DNA of 64,000 nucleotides from Bufo bufo. Lineage: Eukaryota; Chordata; Amphibia; Anura; Bufonidae. Position 1 is the stretch's first letter; every line of letters begins with the position of its first letter. The position numbers and the translations under genes are program-made. The stretch spans positions 581,648,471-581,712,470 of the forward strand of contig NC_053390.1 of NCBI RefSeq assembly GCF_905171765.1, given 5' to 3'. Shown one piece after another: positions 42,950 through 54,599 of this stretch. A model generated the notes under the pieces. That model was not told the origin of the DNA and did not search any database. It saw only the letters and a list, made by a program, of their open reading frames with translations.

Positions 42950-43490
42950 TAACTGCACCGCTGAACGCCAAATATATATTTCTTTTGCCACTAGTACACG
43001 CAAAAAAGGGGTTTAGAACATATTACTGCACCGCTAAACTGAAAAAATATTTTTCTTTTGCCACTAATACATGCCAAAAAAGGTTTTAGAACAGATAACT
43101 GCCCAGCTGAGTGGCAAATATATTTTTTCTTTTTCCGCTAATACTAGCCACAAAAGGCTTTACTACAGATAACTGCACCACTGAGCAGCAAATATATTTT
43201 TTCTTTTTCTGCTAATACATGCCACAAAAGGCTTTACAACAGTTAACCGTTACCGCTGAGCGGCAAATATATTTTTTCTTTTTACACTAATACACGTGAC
43301 AAAAGGCTTTACAACAGATAACTGGCAATTATATTTTTTCTTTTTCCGCTAATACACGCCACAAGAGGCTTTACAACAGATAACTGCACTGCTGAGCGGC
43401 AAATATATTTATTATTTTTCCGCTAATACACGAAACAAAAGGCTTTACAACAGATAACTGCACCGCTAAGCGGCAAAAATATTTTTCCTT
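42950..43490. repeat. 75-bp satellite, left block (about 7 units)
   Basis: Units share AACTGCACCGCTGAGCGGC, AAATATATTTTTTC, CGCTAATACA and GGCTTTACAACAGAT. Some units contain small deletions. Confidence 0.92.
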
Positions 43491-43965
43491 TATGCCCCAT
43501 GACAGCACCTGTGAGAGATACTCCCCCTTCTGGACAGGAAACAGGACCTTCCCAGATCTTTAAAAGGGTCCTCCATACTTCATTCCTCAGTTTTCCTCCT
43601 GTTTCCTGTCCAAAGACAGGGAGATGGATCTTTTCCGGGTCTGTTAGGGGGCTGCAGGGCCTTTAGGGTCTTTTTATCTTACCTAATGGAGGTTTCTGAT
43701 GGTGCAAGACTCCACTAGGAATCGCTGTTAAAGTCTGATTTTTTATTCCCTTTTTTGCCATGGGGGATCCCTGACGGCCAACTCGTTCCCTTCATCCTGT
43801 AGGCCGGGCGAAGCTCCAGTGGGGGAGGGATGTGTCCTCTCCTAGCTCGACGGACAGCGAGTTCCTGCAGGCCTTGTTTCCGGAGCGCCAGAAATGACAC
43901 GTGCGTTCCACTCTAGACAGGAAAGGGGAGGGGCTGAGAAAACATGGCGGCCGTTGCGCGGCCTG

Positions 43966-43973
43966 TATAAAAG
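43966..43973 (+). promoter_or_regulatory. TATA-like box of the DIRS element
   Basis: TATAAAAG lies about 112 bp upstream of the first ORF1 ATG used here (44078), in GC-rich leader DNA. Position fits a promoter for the gag-like transcript. Confidence 0.5.
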
Positions 43974-44077
43974 GGAACGCCGGCCAGCCATCATGGAGGT
44001 AAGTGTAGCAGCAGCGTAGCAGGTTCAGAGGAACAGCCAGTTATTATTTCCAGGTTCCCCTTGGATGCGCAATCAAT

Positions 44078-45322
44078 ATGCTGGAAGAAGGGGAAGTACA
44101 ACAGCGCAATGAAAAACAGGAGCAACACTCTGAACCCGGCATCGTTAAGGAGGCCCCCAGGAAGTCTACGCACAAGACGAAAGGCAGAGAGTGTGGGATA
44201 TGCAAAAAGAAGCTTAGTCCGTCTTACCCCAAGACATGTTGTCAGCCCTGCCTGGATAGACAGGTAGCGGAGGAATCCTCATCTTTGCTTTAGAATATTC
44301 AAAATCTTGTCAAGATGAAAGTCCGTTCCTCAGTGGAACAATTTAAGAAGTCGCTTCCTGTTTCTTCTAGGCAGAGGAAGGCTCAAGTGGCAGAATCTGA
44401 CTTTTCTGAGTCAGATTCGGAGGAGGAGGGGGTATCAGAAAGTTCAGATTCCTCTTCTGAAGATCTTACAAGAAGGCCCCTGTTTAAAGTAGAAGACACA
44501 GACCTTCAATTAAAAGTGATAAGGTCCACTATGGAGATAGAAGAAGAAAAGGAGACTAAATCAAGACAGGAGTTAATGTTTGACAGTCTGAAGCCAAGTA
44601 CGGCGAGAGTGTTCCCTATTCAGGACTTTGTTAAGGAGTTGATAAGGAGGGAATGGAATAAACCCGATAAGAAGTTTTTTGTTCCCAGATCAGTTAAGAG
44701 AAAATACCCTTTTAATGATCAAGACATCTTGGTCTGGCAGGAGGTTCCTAGAGTGGATGCTCCGGTGGCAAAAGATAATAAAAAATCGGCGCTACCGTTT
44801 GAGGTTCCCTTAAGGATCCGATGGATAAAAGGGCAGACATATATCTTTGAAAGAATTGGGAAGCATCTACATCTTCTTTTAAGCCAAATATTGCTACGAC
44901 AGCTGTTGCTAGATCGCTTAAGGTCTGGTTAGGGGAGTTAGAATCTCATATCGCTAACAGAACCCTGAGGGATCAGTTGCTGGAAGCAATACCTACAATC
45001 TTAAAAGCTGTAGACTTCATTTCGGATGTGTAGGCTGATACAATAATGTTATCTGCTAGAGCAGCGGCAATATCAAAGTCGGCCAGTAGATCCCTTTGGC
45101 TGAAGGTATGGAAGGGAGATGTCGCTTCTAAGTCCAAGTTATGTGCCCTTCCTTGCAAGGGAAATTTTTTTATTCGGTCCAGCTCTGGATGACATATTAG
45201 ACAAAGCATCTGATAGAAAAAAGGGATTCCCAGTGTCCGTCTTAACTAAGCAGAGGAGGCCATTTCGGGTTAGAGATAAAAGAGATGAGGATAGATCCCC
45301 CAAAAAAAGGCAATCAGTGTAG
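44078..45322 (+). pseudogene. DIRS ORF1 (gag-like)
   Basis: The frame starts at 44078. A cysteine motif CGICKKKLSPSYPKTCCQPC lies near residues 45-65. An in-frame TAG at 44291-44293 interrupts it and the same frame resumes to 44932, with an acidic serine-rich stretch, then QDFVKELIRREWNKP. Another stop and a frame change follow. 45040-45160 encodes LSARAAAISKSASRSLWLKV, and LFGPALDDILDKASDRKKG near 45170-45230 in a shifted frame is a hallmark of DIRS ORF1. It would be a structural or RNA-binding protein; this copy cannot make it whole. Confidence 0.85.
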
Positions 45323-45385
45323 AAGAGATAAATCAAGAAGCCTTTTATTCAAGTCCAAGTCCCAGTCTTCCAATGTTTCTCAGCA

Positions 45386-46260
45386 ATGACGCCAGGGCTC
45401 AGGTGGGGGGGTCAGCTGTCTTTATATTTTCCAGCCTGGCAAAATATCACATCAAGTTCCTGGGTAAAAGATATAACAAAGGAAGGATATTGTTTAGAAT
45501 TCAAAAGGTCCCCACCGGAAAGGCTAAAAATTATGGCTTTGCAGCCACATTTTTCAAGACAGGTTGCCTTATTGGGGGAAATAAGAAATCTTCTGGACAA
45601 ATCTGTTCTAGTCCCATTTCCCACAGAAGAAATAGGGGAAGGGTTTTATTCAACTCTCTTTCTTGTCCCCAAGCCAAATGGGTCCTATCGGACTATAATA
45701 AACCTGAAGGACCTAAATTTATATCTGACGCATCAGAAATTTCCCATGGAATCGATCTCATCAACAATTCTGCATCTATTTGCCAATTGTGTCATGGCTT
45801 CAATAGATATCAAGGGCGCCTATTACCATGTACCCATACACCCCTCAGGTCAAAAATATCTCAGGGTAGCAGTACGGGTAGAAGAGTCAGTTCTTCACCT
45901 ACAGTACAGAGCCCTCCCCTTTGGAATATTGCAGGCACCAAGAATTTTTACGAAACTGATGGCAGAGGTGATGGCACAAATAAGGAGATTGGACATTATA
46001 ATTATACCATACCTAGACAATCTGCTAGTGATGGGACAGTTGCCGAGTTTCCTTTCAGCTCAGATTCAGGAAGTGTTAAAGATACTGATGAGATTGGGCT
46101 GGATAGTAAACTGGGAAAAATCGTGTCTGATGCCGAGTTAATAATGCACCTTCCTGGGAATTCTGCTAGATTCCTTATCCCAAAAGTCCTACCTCCCGGT
46201 GTGGAAACCCCTTTCAATACAGCAGAAGATAAGGGAATTCAGCAAAACCAGAATGACCAC
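45386..46260 (+). pseudogene. DIRS reverse transcriptase (truncated, catalytic Asp changed)
   Basis: A 251-residue frame (45386-46141) contains GFYSTLFLVPKPNGSYRTI (near 87-105), NLKDLNLYL, MASIDIKGAYYHVPIHPSGQ and ALPFGILQAPRIFTK, the typical DIRS RT order. The catalytic box reads YLDN instead of YLDD (near residue 210), which should abolish activity. A double stop at 46142 is followed by FLGILLDSLSQKSYLPV in the same frame, the start of the RNase H part, and then the element ends. Length of intact DIRS RT-RH is much greater. Confidence 0.88.
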
Positions 46261-46936
46261 TTAGGGAATAGTGTTGATCACGAATATTCGAATTGCAAAT
46301 TTTTATTGCGAATATCGGCACTTTGAGAATTCACGAATATTTAGAATATAGTGATATATATTCGTAATTTCGAATATTCAAGATTTTTTTTAATCAGTGC
46401 ACACGATCCCTTCCTGATTCTAGCTTGTGGGCCAATGTGAAGGCTGCAATATCTTTGACTTTGGGAGTAGTGTTGATTGCAAATTTTCGTAATGCGACTT
46501 TTCGTAATGCAAATTTTTGTAATGAGAATCAAAGAGATCGTGAAAAGCCCCTCAATCAGTATTTGGCGGAAACAGGTATATAGCACCCCTCAATCAGGAT
46601 TTTGTGGAAGCATGTATATCACAGCCCTCAAGCAGTTTTTTTGGGGGCAACAGGTATATCACACCCGTTGCAATTAGTTACTTCAATAGCGTTTGTCCCT
46701 CTATTCGCATCAGAACCGCAACAAATACACTATAATATAATTTCTTTGTTAGAAAGGATATTATAAGTATATCACATGCCTTAATATATTACACCTATCA
46801 ATAGCATACCTATACCAGTACTTAAAAGGACTTTTGTGGCCCTATTAGCTAGCGTTTAGTGTCCCTAACTGTCCCTGCTCCAAAATGCAACCGCTTGCAA
46901 ATATCGCCATATGTTCGTATGTTTGGCGAATCGAGA

Positions 46937-46976
<40 letters not shown>

Positions 46977-46980
<4 letters not shown>

Positions 46981-48085
46981 TACAGACAAAAAGTTTGGAC
47001 ACACCTTCTCATTCAAAGAATTTTCTTTATTTTCATGACTATGAAAATTGTAGATTCACACTGAAGGCATCAAGACTATGAATTAACACATGTGGAATTA
47101 TATACATAACAAACAAGTGTGAAACAACTGAAAATATGTCATATTCTAGGTTCTTCAAAGTAGCCACCTTTTGCTTTGATTACTGCTTTGCACACTCTTG
47201 GCATTCTCTTGATGAGCTTCAAGAGGTAGTCCCCTGAAATGGTTTTCACTTCACAGGTGTGCCGTGTTTCATAAGTGGGATTTCTTGCCTTATAAGGCTA
47301 CTTTCACACTTGCGCTTGATCGGATCCGTTCTGAACGGATCCGATCATATTTATGCAAACGGAGGCTCCGTTCAGTACGGATCCGTCTGCATTAATAACT
47401 TAGAAAAATTTCTAAGTGCGAAAGTAGCCTGAGCGGATCCGTTCAGACTTTCAATGTAAAGTCAATGGGGACGGATCCGCTTGAAGATTGAGCCATATGG
47501 TGTCATCTTCAAGCGGATCCGTTCCCATTGACTTACATTGTAAGTCTGGACGGATCCGCACGCCTCCGCACGGCCAGGCGGACACCCGAACGCTGCAAGC
47601 AGCGTTCAGCTGTCCGCCTGGCCGTGCGGAGGCGAGCGGAGCGGAGGCTGAACGCCGCCAGACTGATGCAGTCTGAGCGGATCCGCATCCATTCAGACTG
47701 CATCAGGGCTGGACGGAAGCGTTCTGCTCCGCTCGTGAGCCCCTTCAAACGGAGCTCACGAGCGGACAGCAGAACGCTAGTGTGAAAGTAGCCTAAATGG
47801 GGTTGGGACCATCAGTGGCGTTGAGGAGAAGTCAGGTGGATACACAGCTGATAGTCCTACTGAATAGACTGTTAGAATTTGTATTATGGCAAGAAAAAAG
47901 CAGCTAAGTAAAGAAAAACGAGTGGCCATCATTACTTTAAGAAATGAAGGTCAGTCAGTCAGCCGAAAATTTTTGAAAACTTTGAAAGTAAGCGCTATTT
48001 GACCATGAAGGAGAGTGATGGGGTGCTGCGCCAGATGACCTGGCATCCACAGTCACCGGACCTGAACCCAATTAAGATGGTTTAT
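46977..48085 (+). mobile_element. Tc1/mariner-like remnant, internally deleted
   Basis: The left end carries CAGTACAGACAAAAAGTTTG and the well-known terminal region of a vertebrate Tc1-like family. The start of its transposase (47886-48002, MARKKQLSKEKRVAIITL) is joined directly to the DDE end region (47996-48085: KESDGVLRQMTWHPQSPDLN). The whole middle is missing. The glutamate expected in PDLNPIE is Lys here. The right terminus is cut off at the palindrome boundary. A MITE (47296-47793) is inserted upstream of the coding part. Confidence 0.88.
47296..47793. mobile_element. Harbinger-type MITE in the Tc1-like remnant
   Basis: TAA at 47293-47295 and 47794-47796 flank perfect inverted GGCTACTTTCACAC ends. 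The interior is rich in CGGATCCG and contains the palindrome CCGCACGGCCAGGCGGACA...CTGTCCGCCTGGCCGTGCGG near 47567-47630. Removing it with one TAA restores a continuous Tc1-like sequence. Confidence 0.92.
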
Positions 48086-48419
48086 ATATCTTCTCGATTC
48101 GCCAAACATACGAACATATGGCGATATTTGCAAGCGGTTGCATTTTGGAGCAGGGACAGTTAGGGACACTAAACGCTAGCTAATAGGGCCACAAAAGTCC
48201 TTTTAAGTACTGGTATAGGTATGCTATCGATAGGTGTAATATATTAAGGCGTGTGATATACTTATAATATCCTTTCTAACAAAGAAATTATATTATAGTG
48301 TATTTGTTGCGGTTCTGATGCGAATAGAGGGACAAACGCTATTGAAGTAACTAATTGCAACGGGTGTGATATACCTGTTGCCCCCCAAAAAACTGCTTGA
48401 GGGCTGTGATATACATGCT

Positions 48420-50090
48420 TCCACAAAATCCTGATTGAGAGGTGCTATATACCAGTTTCCGCCAAATACTGATTGACGGGTGCTATATACCTGTTTCCGC
48501 CAAATACTGATTGAGGGGCACCATATATCTTCTTCCACAAAATACTGATTGAGGGGTGCTATTGCTATATACCTTCTTCAACCAAATTCTGATTGAGGGC
48601 TGTGATACACATGCTTCCACAAAATACTGATTGAGGGGTGCCATATACCTGTTTCTGCCAAGTACTGATTGAGAGGTGCTATATACCTGTTTCCGCCAAA
48701 TACTGATTGAGTGGTGCTATATACCTTCTTCCACAAAATACTGATTGAGGGGTGCTATTGCTATAGACCAGGCCAACCTGAGGCTCTCCAGCTGTTGTAA
48801 AACTACAACTCCCACCAGGCTGATAGCTGTAGGTAGCCTGGGCATGCTGGGAGTTTTAGTTTTGCAACAGCTGGAGAGCCTCAGGTTGGCCATCCCTGCT
48901 ATAGACCTTCTTCTACCAAATACTGATTGAGGGCTGCGATACACCTGATTCAAGAGAATACTGATTGAGGGGTGCCATATACCTGTTTTTGCCAAATACT
49001 GATTGAGTGGTGCTATATACCTGTTTCCACTAAATACTGATTGAGGGGTGCCATATATCTTCTTCCACAAAATACTGATTGAGGGGTGCTATTGCTATAT
49101 ACCTTCTTCCTCAAAATACTGATTGAGGGCTGCGATATACCTTATTCCATGAAATACTGATTGAGGGGTGCCATATACCTTTTTCTCCCAAATACTGATT
49201 GAGGGGTGCTATATACCTTCTTCCACAAAATATTGATTAAGGGGTGCTATATACCTTCTTATACTAAATACTAATTGAGGGGTGTTATTGCTATATACCT
49301 TCTTCCACCAAATACTGATTGAGGGCTGCGATACACCTGCTTCCACAAAATACTGATTGAGGGGTGCCATATACCTGTTTCCGCCAAATACTGATTGAGG
49401 GATGCTATATTCCTGTTTCTGCCAAATACTGAATGAGGGGTACTATATGCCAGCTTCACCAAATACTGATTGAGGGGTGCCATATACCTTCTTTCATAAA
49501 ATACTGATTGAGGGGCGCTATTGCTATATACCTTCTTCCACCAAATACTGATTGAGGGCTGCGATACACCTGCTTCCACAAAATACTGATGAAAGGGTGC
49601 CATATACCTGTTTCCGCCAAATACTGATTGAGGGGTGGTATATACTTGTTTCCGCCAAATACTGATTGAGGGGTACCATATACCTTCTTCCACAATATAC
49701 TGTTTTAGGGGTGCTATTGCTATATACCTTTTTTCACCAAATACTGATTGAGGGCTGTGATACACCTGCTTCCACAAAATACTGATTGAAGTGTGTCATA
49801 TACCTGTTTCCGAAAAAAATACTGATTGAGAGGTGCTATATACATGTTTCCGCTAAATACTGATTGAGGGGTGCTATATACCTTTTTCCACCAAATACTG
49901 ATTGAGGGGTGTTATATACCTGTTTCTGCCAAATACTGATTGAGGGGTGTTATATGCCTGTTTCCGCCAAATACTGATTGAGGGGTGCCATATACCTTTC
50001 TCCACAAAATACTGATTGAGGGGTGCTATTGCTATATACCTTTTTCTACCAAATACTGATTGAGTGCTGCGATATACCTACTTCCACAAA
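48420..50090. repeat. About 40-bp satellite of hAT D
   Basis: Several dozen units of AAATACTGATTGAGGGGTGC, TATATACCT and TTCTTCCACC or TTTCCGCC. Some units contain an added ATTGCTATATACC. Longer frames on the minus strand are translations of this satellite, not genes. A MITE interrupts it at 48769-48898. Confidence 0.95.
48769..48898. mobile_element. Snapback hAT MITE with 8-bp duplication
   Basis: CTATAGAC flanks it at 48761-48768 and 48899-48906. The arms (GGCCAACCTGAGGCTCTCC and its complement; CAGCTGTTG...CAACAGCTG; GGGAGTT) make it almost fully self-complementary. This is a widespread frog snapback repeat. Confidence 0.9.
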
Positions 50091-50133
50091 TACTGCTCTT
50101 CTCTACGGACATAGGCAGAGGGTCATTTAGAAA

Positions 50134-53100
50134 ATGACAGTCAGAGGAAGAGGCAGATCGTTCCGCAGGGAAGGTAGGGGTTGGGCAGGTGCACAAGGCC
50201 GAAGCCTAAGTGGGAAGTTGGAGAAGGTGCATGCAATAACTTCAAAAGGGCACCAGAGTTGGTTGAGTGGCTCACTCAGCCTTCCGCTTCTGCACCCTCC
50301 TCATCCTTGTTATCTGCACACTCCTCACTCTCTGCTGCGTGCATCCCCAAAGACACCACCACCTCCACCATAGCCCCTCCACTCGAATCAGAGAAATTAT
50401 TTTTCCATCCATTCTCAGACCTTACCGATGCGCAGCCATACTTGTCATTGGATGAGGAAGAGGAGGTAGCAGAGGAGGTAGCAACGGCTGCCATCCAGCG
50501 GTCTGACGACAGTACCCAGATCAGCTTGAGGAGGGTGGTCCCCGCTGTTGCTGCCTACTCCAAGATCTTTAATGTCAGTGGTGGTGAAGGTGACGATGAT
50601 GACATGTCGATGAACGTCACGTGGGTGCACACAAGAGAGGAAGAGGAGGGGAGTTCAGAGGGAGAGATGGAGCAGCAGATAAGGAGGAGAAGGAGGAGAA
50701 GCAGGCAGAACTCGCCGTGTACAGGAGGCAAAAAGCAGACTGCAAGTGTATCTGGAGCAAACCATCCACCATGCACGGTCACCTCTTGCGCTTCCAGGAT
50801 GCCGTCATATGGCTCCACAGTGTGGGCTTTTTTTAAAGTGTCAGCTGCTGATAATAGTGTTGCCATCTGCAGCCTGTGCTGTCAATGCATAAGTCACAGT
50901 AAGCTTAACGCTCACCTAGGGACGACCGCCTTACGAAGGCACCTGGCCTATTTGTGCTCCACTCCAATTTCCACTGTGCCGTTGTCGCGTTCGTCTGGCA
51001 CAAGGCAGGCTTCCATGGCCCAAATGTTCAAGCATAAAAAAATGATGACGCCGGATAATCCTCTTGCCCAATGGCTGACCGCTGGCTTGTCGGAACTGCT
51101 AGCCCGCCAACTACTACCATTTAAATTGGTGGACTCGGAGGCCTTTAGAAAATTTGTGGCCATTGGCACACCACAATGGAAGGTCCCCAGAAGAAAATAT
51201 TTCTCCCAGAAGGGCATCCCTGAACTATATGGCCACGTTTAGCGGCAAATTAATATGTCTCTGGCGCACAGTGTCGGTGCCAAGATACATCTGACCACAG
51301 ACACGTGGTCTAGCAAACACAGGCAGGGAAGGTACATAACTCTTACTGCCCACTGGGTGAACCTTCTGACGGCCGTCAAGCATGTAACCCGTGGCACCCG
51401 TGTGGATTTGGTGTTATTACCACGGATTGCATGCAAGCCTGCCTCTTCTTCTCCTCCTCCTACTCCATCCTCCTTCTCCTCCTCGGCTGACTCCTCCTTT
51501 TCCAGTGCTACTCCCCTCTTCCGCTGCACCCCCCAAGCTCCCCAGAACCTATTCGACATGCCAGGTGAGACGTTGCCATGCTGTGCTGCAGCTGTTGTGC
51601 CTGGAAGCCATGGACCACAGCGGTCCTGCACTTGTAACACCTGAACCTTGTACTGGTTACCAGTAGGTGGCAGCAACACATTGGCAGGTACAGGTTTACA
51701 GTTTAGTGTTTCTGAGCTGGAATGGATTATTCCAGCTTAGCCCCCCCCTGTGTGTGTGGAGAGGTGGGCTGGTCCCACATCCTGCAGCATGGGTGGAGAA
51801 GGAAGTTAGAGTCAGTGTAGCCTCCCCCTGCTAGGGGAAGGCTGTATGATAGTGTCCAGGAGAACCCCTCCATAGGGAAGACAGCAAGGACCTAGTCTCG
51901 GTTGAGACTTGGTCATATACCCAGCTTGAGAACCTTCAGCTCAGCTGGATGAAGAAAAGCAAAAACTACAGACAACCTCCAGAGTTCCAGGAAGAAAGCA
52001 TCCCCTGTGAATCCATCTGTGAGCTAAGTCCAGAGACCTAGGAGAAGTCAATTCCTCCTTAGCTAGTCTGTCTCCACAAAGCAGAAGTACAGTTAAGTGC
52101 AGAAGCTAACCCTGCCACAATTACAGAGCTACCAAGCAGACGTTTTATCCTGCAAGCTCCACATTTAAAGCAGAAGTACTCATTCCTGCCAATGATTGCC
52201 AAAACCTGCTGGGACCAAGAGACCAAAGCTGTATACGGTTTGGATGAAAATTACCTCAAATAAAGAAACGTTTGAACTTCATCTAAAGGTCTGGACATCA
52301 TTTCTTCTGCAAAATCCCTCTATTACTCCTACTATCACTACACTGACATTTATTGCAAGTGAGCCATTAGCCACGAGTCCAGCCGTACCCAGGAAGGAGA
52401 CACTGTAACACAATTATCCCTATCCTACAGAGATATTATAGGCCATTACACCACTCTGGCATTCCTAGTCTGGGACGTGCATTATAACACCTTGGAAGGG
52501 CCCTGTGATAGTACCCTGGGCACGCTGCACTATAAATACAGGATATATTATCCACCTGACCCTGCCACTGCATTAAAGTGTATCCGTTCCTGGTCACTGC
52601 ACACTCCTTTCAGCTCTGCAGTCACAGGCCGATCAGTGGTTAATCCCGCTCAATTTGACAGTTGGTAAAGTGGTGTGTGACAACGGTGCCAATCTGCTGA
52701 GCGCGCTGAAACAGGGCACATGTGCCATGCATGACACATGTCCTGAACTTAGTCGTGCAGCGATTCGTTGCCAAATACCCCGGGGTCCAGGCCGTCTTGC
52801 GGCAGGCCAGGAAAATCTCTGGCCATTTTAGAAGATCTTACACAGCCAAAAACAGCGACACCACCTGCCCGTCAGACGGCTGATTTGTGACTGCCCGATG
52901 TGCTGGAACTCCACCTTGTATATGCTTGATAAGCTACTCCAGCAGAACCGTGCCGTTAACAACTACCTGCACGAACTCTGCGGCAGGACAGGATTTTTTT
53001 CACCGCGCCAGTGGCTTCCCATGCACGACACATGCAGACTTCTGTGGCCATTTGATGAGATCACCAAACTGGTCAGTCGCAGCCAGGGCACCATCAGTGA

Positions 53101-54007
53101 CATCGTACCTTACGCCTTCTTTCTGGAGCGTGCATTGCGTCGTGTCATTGATCAAGCCGTCGACGAGCAGGAGCTGGAAGATGAGGAAGTCGCAATGCTG
53201 AATGAATTCCCAGGGGGGCTACTCCATCTGAGACAAGTCAGCAGGAGTCTGAAGAGGAGTAAGAGGAGTATGGTGCATGGGGGGAGGAGGAGGAGGAGAA
53301 AGAAGAGCAGGCTTTCTGTGATCCATGGTGTGGATGGGGGAAGGAGACCGAGGATGACATTCTCCTAGGCGATGAGCAGGAGCCAGGCCACTCCACCGCT
53401 TCCAATTTAGTGCAAATGGGGGCCTTCATGATTCAGTGTTTGAAGAGGGACCCATGTATAAAAAGCATAAAGGTCAAGGACCTGTACTGGGTGGCAGCGT
53501 ACTTAGACCCCCGGTACAAACATGGTGGACATGTTACCAGAATCACAGAAGGCTGTCAGATTGCAGCATTTCCAGGCCTTGCTGCGAGAGATGCTGCATT
53601 CAGCTGTTTCAGGCACTGGCAGAGGAATTTCCACCCACAGCGAAACAGATGCGGGTACCAATCCTACCGCGCCTGCAAAAAAAGGGCAGTTTGAAGATGT
53701 GTTGGTCACTTTGGATATGAAATCATTCTTGCATCCAATCCATCGACAGATGCCCTCCGGATCCAGCCACAGGGAACGCCTAGACCGACAGGTGTCCGAC
53801 TACATCGGCTTAACGGCCGATGTGGACGCTCTGAGAAGCGAGGAACCCCTGGACTACTGGGTGTGCAGGCTTGACCTGTGGCCAGAGCTGGCACAATTTG
53901 CCATGTAACTCTTGGCTTGTCCCTCGTCGAGTGTCCTGTCCGAAAGGATGTTCAGCGCAGCAGGGGGGATCGTGATGGATAAGCGCACTCGCCTAGCTCA
54001 TGAATAG
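50134..54007 (+). pseudogene. hAT-D transposase (BED finger, interrupted)
   Basis: The likely start is the ATG at 50134 (basic RGRGRSFRREGRG). The frame must shift near 50240 to enter the long open frame that runs to 51242. That frame has an acidic linker, a BED-type finger near 50820-50960 (WAFFKVSAAD, CSLC, ending RRHLAYLC with Cys where His is usual), and LLPFKLVDSEAFRKFV. After 51242 come IHLTTDTWSSKHRQGRYITL (51275-51340), a gap caused by an insertion (51630-52600), VVCDNGANLLSALKQG (52690), CWNSTLYMLDKLLQQN (52900), and an acidic loop (53165). The dimerisation tail LDYWVCRLDLWPELAQF (53855) and SVLSERMFSAAGGIV (53930) ends at 54007. Several stops, including TAA at 53906, make it nonfunctional. 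Confidence 0.9.
51630..52600. other. Insertion in hAT D, possibly LTR-like
   Basis: hAT homology stops near 51630 and resumes near 52640. The first part begins TGTAACACC (51633) and another TGTAACAC occurs at 52404, with AAATAAAG near 52257, so a solo LTR is conceivable. No target duplication was found, and 52411-52600 is unexplained. No coding domain recognised. Confidence 0.4.
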
Positions 54008-54169
54008 TGTGGACTACCTCATATTTTTTCAAATGAATTAGGCATGGATCTCGGAGGAATTCAACACCTGTGATGACCACGTGTAATTGATTTCCTCATG
54101 CCAGCCCACATATATCCGCCACCACACAGAACAAAGAATGGTCCCTGCCTTATGTATGTACAGTGCCAT

Positions 54170-54590
54170 AAAAGGCCTTTTATGTCAGGTGAATACCTAA
54201 TTTTTGGGGCCTGTACTGGCCGCCGGCAGTGGCCGAAAGTTACATATTTATCTTGTGACCGTTTAATGCACCTCCAGCCACAAAATCCAAAGTTCTGTGC
54301 TGTCAGGTTAATGCCTATTGGCTAATTTTTGGGGCCTGTACTGGCTGACAGTTGCATTTTTATCCTGTGACTGCCTAATGTACCTCCAGCCACAGAATCC
54401 AAAGTTCTTTGTCGTCAGGTGAATTCATATTGGCTAATTTTTGGGGCCTGTACTGGCCGACAGTTACATATTTATCCTGTGACCGCCTAATGTACCTCCA
54501 GCCACACAATCCAAAGTTTTTTGCTGTCAGGTGAATACCTATTGGCTATATTTTGGGGCCTATACTGGCCGACAGTTACATTTTTTTTAT
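54170..54590. repeat. 107-bp tandem array in hAT D (about 4 units)
   Basis: Units share TTTTTGGGGCCTGTACTGGC, GACAGTTACAT, TATCCTGTGACC, CACCTCCAGCCACA and TCAGGTGAAT. The array lies just downstream of the transposase. Confidence 0.92.
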
Positions 54591-54599
54591 CTCTAGCCA

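Larger units (their letters stand above)
43493..46268 (+). mobile_element. DIRS retrotransposon, 5' part, degraded
   Basis: The element begins near TGCCCCATGACAG (about 43493), directly after the satellite. It contains a promoter-like TATAAAAG (43966), a gag-like ORF1 and an RT of the DIRS type. It stops at 46268, where a hAT terminus starts. At the far side of hAT D a short GTCATGGGCTCAT (55785-55797) mirrors the left end and may be all that is left of the right terminus. DIRS elements use a tyrosine recombinase instead of an integrase; that gene is missing here. Confidence 0.85.
46535..48490. repeat. Inverted duplication of hAT D subterminal DNA (about 410-bp arms)
   Basis: Arm 46535-46945 is the reverse complement of 48080-48490, including GGCGAATCGAGAAGATATAT and its mirror, CTAACTGTCCCTGCTCC and its mirror, and the satellite units. 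The right arm has one extra satellite unit. The spacer is an AT microsatellite (about 46940-46976) plus a Tc1-like remnant. Confidence 0.93.

Noticed and set aside
45373..46326. 317-residue frame overlapping the DIRS RT
   Set aside because: It has no recognisable domain, whereas the overlapping 45386 frame carries all RT motifs.
48293..49777. Minus-strand proteins made of QSVFG...RYI and SPQSVF repeats
   Set aside because: They are translations of the 40-bp hAT D satellite.
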